64,000 nt of DNA. Origin: Bacillus sp. CH30_1T. Lineage in GTDB: Bacteria; Bacillota; Bacilli; Bacillales; Bacillaceae_B. Shown here piece by piece: positions 27,300-37,655 of this stretch. The position numbers were made by a program, and so were the translations under genes. Positions within the stretch are counted from its first letter, which is position 1, and each line of letters begins with the position of its first letter. The DNA is taken from assembly GCF_008364765.1 (NCBI RefSeq), contig NZ_VTUY01000004.1:1-64000 (forward strand), written 5' to 3'. The notes under the pieces were generated by a model. It was not told the DNA's origin. It searched no databases and saw nothing but the letters and a program-made list of their open reading frames with translations.

Positions 27300-27668
27300 T
27301 TGAGTAACTTAGCCAGAAAGTACGAGCAGCAAAAAGTTGAGAAAACCCATCAATCCGTTCAAGCCAAGCCCAAGCGCCTTAGTGATGAGAGAAGATCCGT
27401 CATCACACCTGGGGAAAAAATCCTTGTTGCCATTTTTGCAGCAGTATTTTGCTTCTTAGCAGTTCAGATTGTGACAACACAAGCTGCCATCTATGATGTG
27501 AATAAAGAAGTCCAGCACGTTGAATCAACCATCGAAAAACAGGAAAAGGCAAATAATGATCTTAAACTTCAAGTTAGTGAGCTTAGTACTTATGAGCGTA
27601 TTCTTGAAAAAGCAAAAGAGCTTGGACTTAACTTGAAAGAAAAGAACGTTAAGGTTGTTGAACAATAA
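27300..27668 (+). CDS. ftsL: Cell division protein FtsL
   Basis: This 122-residue bitopic protein has a cytoplasmic basic N terminus (1-35), one transmembrane helix (about 38-60) and an extracellular coiled coil (about 65-115). FtsL works with DivIC and DivIB to activate the septal synthase. The start is TTG with GGAGGGAG upstream. The stop TAA overlaps the pbpB ATG (TAATG), so translation is coupled. Confidence 0.93.
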   Translation: MSNLARKYEQQKVEKTHQSVQAKPKRLSDERRSVITPGEKILVAIFAAVFCFLAVQIVTTQAAIYDVNKEVQHVESTIEKQEKANNDLKLQVSELSTYERILEKAKELGLNLKEKNVKVVEQ

Positions 27669-29869
27669 TGAAAAAAAGACCAAGCATGAACATAGGGGCA
27701 GCCATCCTTTTCGGGATTTTCGGCTTGCTCTTTTTTGTATTAATGGTTCGCTTTGTCACGATTCAGGTCACCGGGGAAGCTGAAGGTAAGGTCCTGGCAT
27801 CACAAGCGGCAAAAAAATATATAAAAAGCCACATTTTAGAAGCTCACAGGGGGACAATTTTTGACGGGAAAGGTGAAGTTATTGCAGAGGATACTTCAGC
27901 CTATACACTCGTGGCCATTTTAGATCCGAGCATCACGAGTGATCCGAAAAAGCCCAAACATGTGACAGATCCGGAGAAAACAGCAAAGGCTCTGGCTCCA
28001 TATCTTGATTTGAAAGAAAGCGAAATATATGACCGTCTCAATCAGGATGGTCCGTATCAGGTGGAATTTGGATCTGCTGGTAGAGATCTGTCTCATCAAA
28101 TGATGCTCGAGATTAAAGAAGAAAACATACCTGGAATCTCATTCAGGAAGGAAGCAAAGCGATTTTATCCTAATGGTTCTTTCGCATCCCATCTAATCGG
28201 ATTTGCCCAAAAATCCACTTCTGATAATGATGAATCCGATACTGTCGGGAAAATGGGTGTTGAAGCAAGCTTCAATGACGTGTTAAGCGGCAAGGATGGT
28301 TCGGTTGAATATAAGAGTGATGTTTGGGGATATTTACTTCCTAATGCAGATGAGCATGTTACCGCTCCCCAGGATGGAGATGACATCTATTTAACGATTG
28401 ATAAAAAAATTCAAACGTTTCTAGAAGAAGCAATGAATGAAGTCCAGAAAAAGTATAAACCTAAGAAAATGTTTGCCATCGTATCTGACCCAAAAACCGG
28501 GAAAATTCTAGCAATGTCACAGAGGCCAACATTTCATCCGGATTCGAGAGACGGTTTATTGGACAACTGGACTAATATCATCGTAGAGGATACATACGAA
28601 CCTGGCTCGACGATGAAATCCTTTTCGCTTGCAGCGGCTGTGAATGAAGGAAAGTTCAATCCAAATGAATTGTATGAATCAGGTAAATTTTATGTTGAAA
28701 ATGTCCCTAATCCTATCCGGGATCATAATGGTGGGGAAGGTTGGGGGACGATTTCCTATTTAGAAGGGGTTCAAAGATCTTCCAATGTAGCATTTGCGAA
28801 CCTTTTAGATAAAATCGGTTATAAGAAGTACGAAGATTACTTACATGAGTTTGGGTTCGGAAAAGCAACCGATGTCGGATTACCGAATGAGGCGTCTGGA
28901 TCTATTCTTTATCATTATCCAATTGAAAAGTACACGACCATTTTTGGACAGGGCACGACTGTTACACCTCTTCAAATGATTCAGGCAGAATCTGCGATTG
29001 CGAATAACGGTGAAATGATGAAACCTTATGTGATCTCTAAAATAGTCGATCCGAATTCAAAGAAAGTAATCAAAGAGACAAAACCCGAAGTTGCTGGGAA
29101 ACCCATTTCTAAAGAAACAGCTGAAAAGACAAGGGAATATCTTGAAACAACAGTCTCTTCTGAAAATGGTACAGGCACGAGATTTGCCATCGAAGGTTAT
29201 CGAGTTGGAGGGAAATCGGGCTCTGGCCAGATTCCTGATCCAGAAACGGGTCAGTACATGAGAGGAAAAGAAAACTATCTTTTTTCATTCATGGGCATGG
29301 CTCCAATCGAAGATCCTGAGTTAATTGTTTATGTTGGTGTTCAACAGCCTGAGTTAGAGCCGAGTGAAATAGGGTCTGACCCCGTTTCGGCTATTTTTAG
29401 GCCGGTTATGCAGAATAGCCTAAAGTACTTAAACATTAAGCCGCAGGAAAAAGTGAGCTTGAAGAAGTTGACGCTTCCCGATACGAAAGAAATGAGTATA
29501 GATGAAGCAAAAAAAGCTCTGAAGGCATCAGGTGCTTTACCTGTAGTGGTTGGTAATGGCTCTGAAGTAGTAAAGCAATTGCCTCAAGCAGGCAGCGATA
29601 TTCTGCAAGGGGAAAGAGTTGTAATCAAAACCGATGGAGACACTACGCTTCCGAATATGGAGGGGTGGTCTGTAAGGGATGTCTTTAAAGTGGCAAATCT
29701 TGCAGGTCTGAAGATCAATATGGTTGGAAATGGCTATGCCGTCAGTCAAAATATTCAACCGGGGGTTCCTGTGGAAAAAGAAGAGCCTCTAGTGGTTAAT
29801 TTTAGTACTCCGGAAGAACAAGTACAGCAAGATGAAGATGAGAATACGGGAGAACCACCACTGAACTAA
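27668..29869 (+). CDS. pbpB: Penicillin-binding protein 2B, septal transpeptidase
   Basis: This 733-residue class B PBP has an N-terminal membrane anchor (about 9-28), a dimerisation domain (about 55-220), a transpeptidase domain with SxxK as STMK (about 316), SSN and KSGSG, and two C-terminal PASTA domains (about 600-715). It crosslinks septal peptidoglycan. The third motif reads KSGS in place of the usual KTGT, as seen in other Bacillus PBP2B proteins. It sits between ftsL and spoVD, the B. subtilis order. Confidence 0.95.
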   Translation: MKKRPSMNIGAAILFGIFGLLFFVLMVRFVTIQVTGEAEGKVLASQAAKKYIKSHILEAHRGTIFDGKGEVIAEDTSAYTLVAILDPSITSDPKKPKHVTDPEKTAKALAPYLDLKESEIYDRLNQDGPYQVEFGSAGRDLSHQMMLEIKEENIPGISFRKEAKRFYPNGSFASHLIGFAQKSTSDNDESDTVGKMGVEASFNDVLSGKDGSVEYKSDVWGYLLPNADEHVTAPQDGDDIYLTIDKKIQTFLEEAMNEVQKKYKPKKMFAIVSDPKTGKILAMSQRPTFHPDSRDGLLDNWTNIIVEDTYEPGSTMKSFSLAAAVNEGKFNPNELYESGKFYVENVPNPIRDHNGGEGWGTISYLEGVQRSSNVAFANLLDKIGYKKYEDYLHEFGFGKATDVGLPNEASGSILYHYPIEKYTTIFGQGTTVTPLQMIQAESAIANNGEMMKPYVISKIVDPNSKKVIKETKPEVAGKPISKETAEKTREYLETTVSSENGTGTRFAIEGYRVGGKSGSGQIPDPETGQYMRGKENYLFSFMGMAPIEDPELIVYVGVQQPELEPSEIGSDPVSAIFRPVMQNSLKYLNIKPQEKVSLKKLTLPDTKEMSIDEAKKALKASGALPVVVGNGSEVVKQLPQAGSDILQGERVVIKTDGDTTLPNMEGWSVRDVFKVANLAGLKINMVGNGYAVSQNIQPGVPVEKEEPLVVNFSTPEEQVQQDEDENTGEPPLN

Positions 29870-29876
29870 ATAAACA

Positions 29877-29978
29877 GGGCTGACTTATGTATGTGACTCA
29901 CTCGAGAGCACCTGGATCGATTTCTTTTGAACCGATTTAGGTATGAGTGCCATTCACTTCGAAGTCGCCCTTTTCTTA
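29877..29978 (+). terminator. Long hairpin between pbpB and spoVD
   Basis: An outer stem (GGGC-T-GACTT with AAGTCGCCC, one bulge) encloses some 75 bases with smaller complementary pieces (ACTCA/TGAGT) and is followed by TTTTCTT. It may partly terminate vegetative transcription so that spoVD depends on its own promoter. The piece CCATTCACTTC near 29950 recurs on the opposite strand in the hairpin after spoVE. Confidence 0.6.
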
Positions 29979-30040
29979 TGGAACCAATCGATTAAATTGC
30001 CGTGAATGATAAGCCTTCCTCATCCTTTAAAGGATTTCGA

Positions 30041-30069
30041 ACATACCCAAATAAGTCCAAGCATATAAT
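30041..30069 (+). promoter_or_regulatory. Candidate sigma-E promoter for spoVD
   Basis: ACATACC (30041-30047) and CATATAAT (30062-30069) are 14 bases apart, roughly the form of sigma-E promoters (ATA-containing -35, CATAnnnT -10), about 30 bases before the spoVD start. spoVD has a sigma-E promoter in B. subtilis. The -35 match is weak. Confidence 0.4.
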
Positions 30070-30100
30070 GGAACGAGCCATAGAAGGGGAGGTTCCATTA

Positions 30101-32017
30101 GTGAAAAGAGTATCCAATGTAACGGTAAGGAAAAGGTTAGCAGTAGCACTTATAGTAGGAGTCCTGATTTTCTCCATTATTGATATAAGGCTGGGGTATG
30201 TTCAGTTCTTTAAAGGGGACTGGCTTACTGGTTTAGCAAAGGACTCCTGGAGTCGAAATATCCCATTTCAACCGGAGAGAGGGAAGATTGTGGACCGGAA
30301 TGGGGTGGAACTAGCTGGAAACCAAAGTGCCCCGACGATATTTGTCGTCCCGAGACAAATCACTGATCCTCAGGGAACAGCGGATAAACTGGCAGCTGTT
30401 CTTAATATTTCAGTAGAATCTGCATATAAATATGTTACACAGAGAGACAGTATGGTGTTGATTAAAGAAGCGAGAAAGATTTCCTATGAAAAAGCGAAAG
30501 AGGTCAGGGACCTAAATTTAAAAGGGGTTTACTTAGGCGAAGATTCTAAACGTTATTATCCATACGGCAGTTATTTATCCCATGTGCTTGGCTTCGCGGG
30601 AATTGATAATCAGGGGCTGATGGGACTTGAATTGTCATATGATGAGGAGCTTAGTGGAGATAAAGGGTATGTCAAATTTTTTTCTGACGCTAAAGGGAAA
30701 CGAATGCCTGATATGGCAGATGACTTTGAAAAACCGGAAAACGGACTTGATTTAAAGCTTACGATAGATACGAAAGTCCAAACTATCGTGGAACGTGAAT
30801 TGGATATTGCTCAAGCAACTTACAATCCTGATGGAATGATTGCTATTGCCATGAACCCTAAGAGTGGTGAGATATTGGCGATGTCAAGCAGGCCGACTTT
30901 TGACCCGGCGAATTTTCAGAATGTCCCACAGGAGATATATAACCGGAATTTACCGATTTGGAGCACCTATGAACCCGGTTCTACGTTTAAAATCATTACT
31001 CTTGCCGCAGCGCTGGAGGAAAATAAGGTGGACCTTTATAAAGATAAATTCCATGATCCCGGTCATGTGGAAGTTGCCGGATCCACCCTTCATTGTTGGA
31101 AGCGGGGAGGACATGGAACCCAAACATTTTTGGAAGTGGTCCAAAATTCATGTAACCCGGGATTTGTAGAGTTAGGTGAGAGGTTAGGGAAAGAAAAACT
31201 TTTCAGCTATATTCATGATTTTGGATTTGGACAAAAGACCGGCATTGATCTTCAAGGAGAGGGGAAAGGGATTCTCTTTAATCTTGATCGAGTCGGTCCA
31301 GTAGAACAAGCTACGACTGCCTTCGGTCAGGGGGTGGCCGTTACGCCGATTCAACAGGTAGCAGCTGTATCAGCAGCCGTCAATGGAGGAATCCTGTATC
31401 AACCGTATATAGCTAAGGAGTTGATTGACCCTTCAACTGGAGAAGTGGTGATGAGAAAAACACCTCAAATGAAGAAGAGGGTCATTTCAGAAGAAACATC
31501 CAAACAGATTCGTGAAGCATTGGAAAGTGTTGTAGCGAAAGGGAGCGGTAAGAAAGCTTTTGTAGATGGTTATCGGGTAGGAGGGAAAACTGGAACCGCT
31601 CAAAAAGCAAAGGATGGTAAATACTTAGAAAACAATCACATCGTTTCCTTTATGGGAATTGCGCCTGCAGATGACCCTGAAATTGTTGTGTACGTAGCTG
31701 TCGATAATCCGAAAGGTACCATTCAATTCGGTGGAGTCGTAGCAGCTCCTATTGGAGGTAGTATCATAGGCGATAGTTTAGAAGCAATGGGAGTACCGAA
31801 ACGTAAAGGTCAAATTGAGAAAGAGATGACGTGGACCGATATTCCATTGATTGAAACCCCTGACTTAGTTGGATTAACGAAAAAAGAGCTACAGCAGCAG
31901 TTAGTAAACCTTGAACTGGATGTAAGTGGAAGTGGAGATAAAGTGGTTAGTCAATCTCCTGATCCGGGAGTGAAGATCAAGCAAGGCTCAAAAGTGAGGG
32001 TGTATCTTTCGGAATGA
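30101..32017 (+). CDS. spoVD: Stage V sporulation protein SpoVD (class B PBP)
   Basis: This 638-residue PBP is needed for spore cortex synthesis together with SpoVE. It has a membrane anchor (about 12-32), the dimerisation domain, SxxK as STFK, SCN and KTGTAQ, and a single C-terminal PASTA domain. The start GTG 30101 gives the SpoVD-like N terminus VKRVSNVTVRKRL, with GGGGAGG 7 bases upstream. A longer frame from 30002 exists but has no homologous N-terminal extension that I know. The Cys in the second motif is conserved in SpoVD. Confidence 0.95.
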   Translation: MKRVSNVTVRKRLAVALIVGVLIFSIIDIRLGYVQFFKGDWLTGLAKDSWSRNIPFQPERGKIVDRNGVELAGNQSAPTIFVVPRQITDPQGTADKLAAVLNISVESAYKYVTQRDSMVLIKEARKISYEKAKEVRDLNLKGVYLGEDSKRYYPYGSYLSHVLGFAGIDNQGLMGLELSYDEELSGDKGYVKFFSDAKGKRMPDMADDFEKPENGLDLKLTIDTKVQTIVERELDIAQATYNPDGMIAIAMNPKSGEILAMSSRPTFDPANFQNVPQEIYNRNLPIWSTYEPGSTFKIITLAAALEENKVDLYKDKFHDPGHVEVAGSTLHCWKRGGHGTQTFLEVVQNSCNPGFVELGERLGKEKLFSYIHDFGFGQKTGIDLQGEGKGILFNLDRVGPVEQATTAFGQGVAVTPIQQVAAVSAAVNGGILYQPYIAKELIDPSTGEVVMRKTPQMKKRVISEETSKQIREALESVVAKGSGKKAFVDGYRVGGKTGTAQKAKDGKYLENNHIVSFMGIAPADDPEIVVYVAVDNPKGTIQFGGVVAAPIGGSIIGDSLEAMGVPKRKGQIEKEMTWTDIPLIETPDLVGLTKKELQQQLVNLELDVSGSGDKVVSQSPDPGVKIKQGSKVRVYLSE

Positions 32018-32072
32018 TTTAAGGGAAGAAAGTCAACATGATTGTGTATTTGTGATATACTTTTTATTTATG

Positions 32073-32115
32073 CCGGGGGCTTTATATCCGTAAGGGGGAG
32101 CCCCGTTTTTCTTTA
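32073..32115 (+). terminator. Terminator after spoVD
   Basis: A GC-rich stem (CGGGGGCT with AGCCCCG) with a 17-base loop and a T-rich tail (TTTTTCTTTAATT). A further 125 bases without a gene precede murE and probably carry its promoter, which I could not pin down. Confidence 0.75.
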
Positions 32116-32240
32116 ATTAGTAAGGCAGACTGCCATTTTTTCATAATGATAACGAACTAAGTTAAAAGGTTTATAGCTTTCATACGCATTTTTTTGTAAA
32201 ATATAAAAAGGTTGCTTTCTACCTGTGAGGAGTTGAAAAG

Positions 32241-33701
32241 ATGAGATTGCACACTTTGCTGGAAGTACTGCCGTTTTTCTCAGTAGAGGGTGAAGGGAAT
32301 CCAGCTATTTCAAACATCGCTAACCACCATAAGAAAGTGAAAAATGGTGATCTATTTATCTGTATTAACGGATTAGAGGTTGATAGCCATTCACTCGCTC
32401 CACTTGCAGAGAAGAACGGTGCAGCTGCGATTCTCGCTGAGAGGAGCATAGAAGCAAGCGTACCGGTTATTATCGTTCCGGATACGAAGAAAGCAATGGC
32501 CATTCTTGCAGACTACTTTTATAAGCAGCCCTCCCATCAGCTTTTGTTGGTAGGGGTGACTGGCACAAATGGAAAAACCACGACCACCCATCTGATTGAC
32601 CAGGTGCTTACACACTGTGGAATGAAGACCGGTTTAATTGGTACAATGCACATAAAAGTGGGGGATGAGTTACAAGTAAGTCATAATACGACTCCTGACA
32701 GCTTAACGCTCCAACAAACGTTTAAACAGTTTTGTGATAAAGGGGTACGAAGTGCAATCATGGAAGTCTCTTCACATGCGCTACATCAGGGCCGGGTTCA
32801 CGGCTGTGACTATGATATTGCCGTATTTACAAACCTGACTCAGGATCATCTGGATTATCACAAGTCCATGGACGATTATCGAAATGCAAAAGGCTTATTG
32901 TTTTCACAATTAGGGAATACTTATTTTAAGAAATCTCCTAAATACGCCATCATTAATAAAGACGATGAAGCAGCTGATTTTTTTATCAGAGCAACGGCCG
33001 CACATGTATTTACATATGGTCTGTCTCCTTCTGCTGACTTCTATGCCAGAGATATTGTCCTGAAAGCAACAGAGTCCGCTTTTACACTCGTTTCACCATT
33101 TGGAGAAAGAGAGATGGTATTAAAATTAGCGGGGCGATTTAATGTATATAACGCTTTGGCTGCGATTGCAACAGCTAGTGCAGCAGGTATACCCATCGAG
33201 GGCAGCGTAAGAAGCCTGGAGAGAGCACATGGAGTCAGGGGACGGTTTGAAACGATCTCTGAAGGCCAGCCCTACTCGGTTATCGTTGATTACGCACACA
33301 CTCCAGATGGTCTGAAAAATGTATTAGAAACAATACAATCGATAACTAAGGGAAATGTTATTGTGGTGGTGGGGTGTGGAGGAGACCGTGATAAGATTAA
33401 GCGGCCTATAATGGCAGAGATTGCTTGTGAATATGGGGACTTTGCTATCTTCACCTCTGATAACCCCAGAACAGAGGATCCTGATAGTATACTCGAGGAT
33501 ATGGAATCTGGAGTGGTCGGCAAACAGTATCAATTAATAGTTGATCGGAAAGAAGCAATTAAAAAGGCTTTAAGTCTTGCAAAAGCTGACGATATTGTCC
33601 TGATCGCTGGGAAAGGTCATGAAACCTATCAAATTATAGGAAACAACGTATATGATTTCGATGACCGCGAAGTGGCCAGACAAATCATAAAGGGGATGTA
33701 A
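32241..33701 (+). CDS. murE: UDP-MurNAc-L-Ala-D-Glu:meso-DAP ligase MurE
   Basis: This 486-residue Mur ligase adds the third residue of the peptidoglycan stem peptide. It has the N-terminal UDP-binding domain (about 20-95), the ATP site [13 protein letters not shown] (about 108-120) and the C-terminal domain with DNPRTEDP. The DNPR motif marks meso-diaminopimelate specificity. GAGGAG precedes the ATG. The next small gene begins 2 bases after its stop. Confidence 0.96.
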   Translation: MRLHTLLEVLPFFSVEGEGNPAISNIANHHKKVKNGDLFICINGLEVDSHSLAPLAEKNGAAAILAERSIEASVPVIIVPDTKKAMAILADYFYKQPSHQLLLVGVTGTNGKTTTTHLIDQVLTHCGMKTGLIGTMHIKVGDELQVSHNTTPDSLTLQQTFKQFCDKGVRSAIMEVSSHALHQGRVHGCDYDIAVFTNLTQDHLDYHKSMDDYRNAKGLLFSQLGNTYFKKSPKYAIINKDDEAADFFIRATAAHVFTYGLSPSADFYARDIVLKATESAFTLVSPFGEREMVLKLAGRFNVYNALAAIATASAAGIPIEGSVRSLERAHGVRGRFETISEGQPYSVIVDYAHTPDGLKNVLETIQSITKGNVIVVVGCGGDRDKIKRPIMAEIACEYGDFAIFTSDNPRTEDPDSILEDMESGVVGKQYQLIVDRKEAIKKALSLAKADDIVLIAGKGHETYQIIGNNVYDFDDREVARQIIKGM

Positions 33702-33703
33702 GA

Positions 33704-34114
33704 ATGCTCTTTTATGATGATGTAAAGAAATTATTTCCTGAAACAACAGGAATACATCTACCAGGCTTTACGTTTCTAGTAGTTTCAAATTCAACTAGTA
33801 TGGGAATGGAGAAGGGACTATATGTCCCTTTTGGTGATGAAATAAACCTTTTCGAAAGTATTGATTCAGGAGCGATTGCTTCACTTTGGCCTAAGAATAA
33901 AGAAGTACCTTCATTTGTTCCAAACCACTTTCCATTATTTATGGTTGAAGATGTTTATAAAGCTTACATTGACTTACTAGAGGATTACAAACAAAATTAC
34001 AATCAAGAAAAGTGGGAAATTATGACGAAGTTTATTTTTAACAACGAATCTGAACGAAATCAAACAACAGACGTATCATCGAACGAATCCGGTAACGGAA
34101 AGGGAGGGGAATAA
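33704..34114 (+). CDS. Orphan protein resembling a Mur-ligase N-terminal domain
   Basis: This 136-residue protein sits between murE and mraY with 2-base gaps on both sides. Residues about 25-95 ([55 protein letters not shown]) follow the layout of the MurE/MurF N-terminal UDP-binding domain: a short strand ending in S/N-S, then GLFVP, an A-x-L strand, then the hydrophobic V-x-D-x-x-x-A-x-x-x-L segment. No ATP loop or C-terminal domain follows; the tail is low-complexity, rich in Ser, Asn, Gly. Many bacteria have murF at exactly this place. The resemblance is my reading and needs a profile search. Its intact frame and ribosome site (AAGGGG) argue for a functional gene. Confidence 0.75.
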   Translation: MLFYDDVKKLFPETTGIHLPGFTFLVVSNSTSMGMEKGLYVPFGDEINLFESIDSGAIASLWPKNKEVPSFVPNHFPLFMVEDVYKAYIDLLEDYKQNYNQEKWEIMTKFIFNNESERNQTTDVSSNESGNGKGGE

Positions 34115-34116
34115 CG

Positions 34117-35091
34117 ATGATGGAACAAGTGATCTTTTTTACAATCATTATGGCATTTCTCATAACAGTATTGCTTGCCCCCGTTTTTATCCCTTTCCTG
34201 AGAAGATTGAAGTTTGGGCAGAGTATCCGTGATGAAGGCCCTCAGTCTCACCAAAAAAAGACAGGCACACCTACAATGGGTGGAATTGTGTTCCTGGTCT
34301 CCATCGTGATTACTACATTTGTAATGACTGGTAAATATTCAGAGCCTGGTCCTGAAACCTATTTAATGATTCTTGTGACGGTCGGTTTTGGGCTATTAGG
34401 CTTCCTTGATGACTTTATTAAAGTTGTAATGAAGAGGAACTTAGGACTCACATCAAAGCAAAAGCTTTTAGGTCAGATTGTCATTTCTGTCATTTTTTAT
34501 CTCATCTTTAAGCAAAATGACTTTCCGACTACAGTTTCGATTCCGTTAACGGATCTTTCATTTGAATTAGGTTGGTTTTATTGTTTATTCATTATCTTTT
34601 GGCTTGTAGGATTTTCAAATGCTGTCAATTTAACAGATGGTTTAGATGGATTAGTTTCAGGAACGAGCGCCATTGCTTTTGGTGCACTAGCCGTATTAGC
34701 CTGGAATCAATCCCAGTATGATGTCGCGATTTTCGGAGTGGCAGTAGTCGGGGCGGTACTCGGATTCTTAGTATTCAATGCTCACCCTGCTAAAGTATTT
34801 ATGGGAGATACTGGATCTTTAGCATTAGGTGGAGCGATCGCGACGATTGCCATTTTAACCAAATTGGAGATCATCTTAATTCTTATTGGTGGAGTATTTG
34901 TCATTGAGACACTATCCGTTATCTTACAGGTCTCATCATTTAAGACAACAGGAAAGAGAATATTCAAAATGAGCCCACTGCACCACCATTATGAGTTAGT
35001 CGGTTGGTCTGAGTGGCGTGTTGTTGTAACGTTTTGGACCGTCGGTTTGCTATTTGCCGTTTTAGGAATCTATATTGAGGTGTGGTTATAA
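34117..35091 (+). CDS. mraY: Phospho-N-acetylmuramoyl-pentapeptide transferase MraY
   Basis: This 324-residue polytopic membrane enzyme (about ten helices) transfers phospho-MurNAc-pentapeptide to undecaprenyl phosphate, forming lipid I. The signatures GTPTMGGI (about 49), FLDDFIKV (about 94), NLTDGLDGL (about 171) and the HHHYE loop near residue 287 are present. GGAGGGG before the ATG is strong. It follows the small orphan gene and precedes murD by no intervening base. Confidence 0.97.
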   Translation: MMEQVIFFTIIMAFLITVLLAPVFIPFLRRLKFGQSIRDEGPQSHQKKTGTPTMGGIVFLVSIVITTFVMTGKYSEPGPETYLMILVTVGFGLLGFLDDFIKVVMKRNLGLTSKQKLLGQIVISVIFYLIFKQNDFPTTVSIPLTDLSFELGWFYCLFIIFWLVGFSNAVNLTDGLDGLVSGTSAIAFGALAVLAWNQSQYDVAIFGVAVVGAVLGFLVFNAHPAKVFMGDTGSLALGGAIATIAILTKLEIILILIGGVFVIETLSVILQVSSFKTTGKRIFKMSPLHHHYELVGWSEWRVVVTFWTVGLLFAVLGIYIEVWL

Positions 35092-36441
35092 TTGAAGAAG
35101 ATAACGAAGTTCAAACATAAAAAAGTTCTAGTATTAGGTTTAGCAAAAAGCGGGGTAAGTGCTGCCTCTCTTCTACATAAGTTAGAAGCATTTGTAACGG
35201 TAAACGATCAAAAGCCCTTGGCTGAAAATCCGGAAGCTCAGGGACTTCTACAGGAAGGTATTAAAGTGATTTGCGGAAGTCATCCCATCGAACTTCTTGA
35301 TGAAGGTTTTCAGTATGTGATTAAGAATCCAGGAATTCCCTATCACAACCCATTAATTAAGAAAGCAATCGAAAAGAACATACCCGTTCTGACAGAAGTT
35401 GAGCTTGCCTATTTAATTTCTGAGGCAGAATTGATTGGAATTACAGGAACAAATGGAAAAACCACGACGACGACACTCCTGTTTGAAATGCTTGAAGAGG
35501 CCGATCAAAAGCCTCTTATTGCAGGAAACATCGGAACGGTCGCTTCTGAAGTAGCCCAGGAAGCGAAAGAAAATGAAAAAATGGTAGTTGAGCTTTCCTC
35601 TTTTCAACTGATGGGGATCGAAGAATTCGCTCCTCATATTGCCATCATTACGAATTTATATGATGCACATCTGGATTACCATGGAAACCTGGATGAATAT
35701 TGGAAGGCGAAAACCAATATAACGAAAAATCAAACAGAACATGATTATCTCATCTTTAATGCTGATCAAGAGCATGTTATAGATTCAGTTGCCTTTACAA
35801 AAGCGCAATTGATTCCATTTTCAACGAAGAAAGTAGTAGCGGAAGGGGCCTATATTAAAAACGGGGCAGTCTATTTCAAAGATGAGTTGATTGTCGAAGT
35901 TGATTCAATTGTATTACCGGGTGCACATAACCTGGAGAATATCCTTTGTGCAGTTGCCGCGTGTAAAATCTATGGAGTACCCAATGAAAGTATTAAGAAG
36001 GTCCTTGGCACCTTTACAGGAGTGAAACACCGAACGCAATTTGTCCGGGAAGTGAAGGGTGTAAAGTTTTATAATGATTCGAAAGCAACGAATAGCCTGG
36101 CAACGAAAAGCGCTCTTCATGCGTTTGAGGGTCCTACGATCCTGCTTGCTGGAGGCTTAGACCGTGGAAATGATTTCGATGACCTGATTCCATATTTGAA
36201 AAATGTAAAAATGTTAATCACCTTCGGGGAAACGTCTGAGAAGTTCATGAATACAGGAGAAAAGGCAGGGATACAATCCATTATTCCTGTCGATAATGTT
36301 GAAAAGGCAGTTCCTGTTGCTTTTGAACATGCCGAAGAGGGAGATGTTGTTTTACTATCCCCTGCATGCGCAAGTTGGGATCAATATCGAACTTTTGAAG
36401 AACGTGGTGACATTTTTATAGAAGTGGTGCATAAGCTTTAA
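35092..36441 (+). CDS. murD: UDP-MurNAc-L-alanine:D-glutamate ligase MurD
   Basis: This 449-residue cytosolic Mur ligase adds D-Glu to UDP-MurNAc-L-Ala. It shows the N-terminal Rossmann-like domain ([17 protein letters not shown]), the ATP loop [15 protein letters not shown] (about 119-133), and the C-terminal block NDSKATN plus [12 protein letters not shown]. The start is TTG at 35092, directly after the mraY stop, with GAGGTG within the mraY end; translation is therefore likely coupled. Confidence 0.96.
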   Translation: MKKITKFKHKKVLVLGLAKSGVSAASLLHKLEAFVTVNDQKPLAENPEAQGLLQEGIKVICGSHPIELLDEGFQYVIKNPGIPYHNPLIKKAIEKNIPVLTEVELAYLISEAELIGITGTNGKTTTTTLLFEMLEEADQKPLIAGNIGTVASEVAQEAKENEKMVVELSSFQLMGIEEFAPHIAIITNLYDAHLDYHGNLDEYWKAKTNITKNQTEHDYLIFNADQEHVIDSVAFTKAQLIPFSTKKVVAEGAYIKNGAVYFKDELIVEVDSIVLPGAHNLENILCAVAACKIYGVPNESIKKVLGTFTGVKHRTQFVREVKGVKFYNDSKATNSLATKSALHAFEGPTILLAGGLDRGNDFDDLIPYLKNVKMLITFGETSEKFMNTGEKAGIQSIIPVDNVEKAVPVAFEHAEEGDVVLLSPACASWDQYRTFEERGDIFIEVVHKL

Positions 36442-36554
36442 TAAGGGCTTGTCCATGAAGAGCATCCGTACTTTAACAGCCAGTATACCAATCCAAGATA
36501 AGTAGTTTTCTTTGCTCGAACGGCTCAAAATTTGTCTATTCGAGGTGTTTAAGA

Positions 36555-37655
36555 TTGCCTTTAAAAAAATCGACTCCCGATTTTATCCTCATTATGGTTA
36601 CACTCACTTTACTTGCGATTGGATTGATTATGGTATACAGCGCAAGCGCTGTATGGGCTGACTACAAATTCGATGACTCCTTTTTCTTTGCCAAAAGGCA
36701 AGTGCTCTTTGCGGGCGTAGGGTTATTCGCTATGTTTTTCATCATGAATGTAGAGTATTGGACCTGGAGAAATTGGGCGAAAATTATCATCATCATTTGC
36801 TTTGTCCTTCTTGTACTGGTATTAATTCCGGGTATCGGGGTTCTAAGGAATGGTTCCAGGAGCTGGATAGGAGTTGGGGCGTTTTCCATTCAGCCTTCAG
36901 AATTTATGAAACTTGCCATGATTGCGTTTCTCTCAAAGTATTTATCGGAAAACCAAAAGTATATTACTTCCTTTAGAAAAGGAGTCCTACCGGCGCTTCT
37001 GCTGGTGTTCGCTGCTTTTGGAATGATAATGCTACAGCCGGATCTGGGTACGGGTACTGTCATGGTTGGTACTTCAGTAGTGATGATCTTTATTGCAGGA
37101 GCGAGGGTCATGCATTTTGTCGGTCTCGGGATGATTGGATTAGTCGGCTTCATTGGACTTGTTATATCTGCACCTTATCGCATTGCACGGATAACGTCAT
37201 TTTTAGACCCATGGCAGGATCCATTGAATAGCGGATTCCAAATCATTCAGTCACTATATGCAATCGGCCCGGGAGGCTTATTTGGATTGGGACTGGGACA
37301 AAGCAGGCAGAAGTTCTTCTATTTGCCCGAACCTCAAAACGATTTTATTTTTGCAATATTAGCAGAAGAGCTCGGTTTTATCGGGGGAACTTTAGTCCTG
37401 CTTCTGTTTTCTTTGATTTTATGGAGAGGGATCAGAATTGCTCTAGGGGCTCCTGACTTATTCGGAAGCTTTCTGGCGTTAGGGATCGTTTCAATGATTG
37501 CAATCCAAGTAATGATCAATGTTGGGGTCGTAACCGGCCTCATGCCGGTCACGGGCATCACACTCCCCTTTCTTAGCTACGGGGGATCCTCATTGACCCT
37601 CATGCTAATGGCTGTGGGAGTGCTGCTGAATATTAGCCGTTATACGAGACGGTAA
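36555..37655 (+). CDS. spoVE: Stage V sporulation protein SpoVE (SEDS glycosyltransferase)
   Basis: This 366-residue SEDS polymerase with about ten transmembrane helices builds cortex peptidoglycan with SpoVD. It is nearly collinear with B. subtilis SpoVE: YSASAVWADYKFDDSFFF, GSRSWIG, QPSEFMKL, QSLYAIGPGG, PVTGITLPFLSYGGSS. The start is TTG with GAGGTG 8 bases before. A 113-base gap separates it from murD. In B. subtilis murG and murB follow here; in this window they do not. Confidence 0.94.
   Translation: MPLKKSTPDFILIMVTLTLLAIGLIMVYSASAVWADYKFDDSFFFAKRQVLFAGVGLFAMFFIMNVEYWTWRNWAKIIIIICFVLLVLVLIPGIGVLRNGSRSWIGVGAFSIQPSEFMKLAMIAFLSKYLSENQKYITSFRKGVLPALLLVFAAFGMIMLQPDLGTGTVMVGTSVVMIFIAGARVMHFVGLGMIGLVGFIGLVISAPYRIARITSFLDPWQDPLNSGFQIIQSLYAIGPGGLFGLGLGQSRQKFFYLPEPQNDFIFAILAEELGFIGGTLVLLLFSLILWRGIRIALGAPDLFGSFLALGIVSMIAIQVMINVGVVTGLMPVTGITLPFLSYGGSSLTLMLMAVGVLLNISRYTRR

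Noticed and set aside
30002..30100. N-terminal extension of SpoVD
   Set aside because: The frame is open, but the GTG at 30101 has a proper GGGGAGG site and gives the usual SpoVD N terminus; the extension covers a likely promoter.
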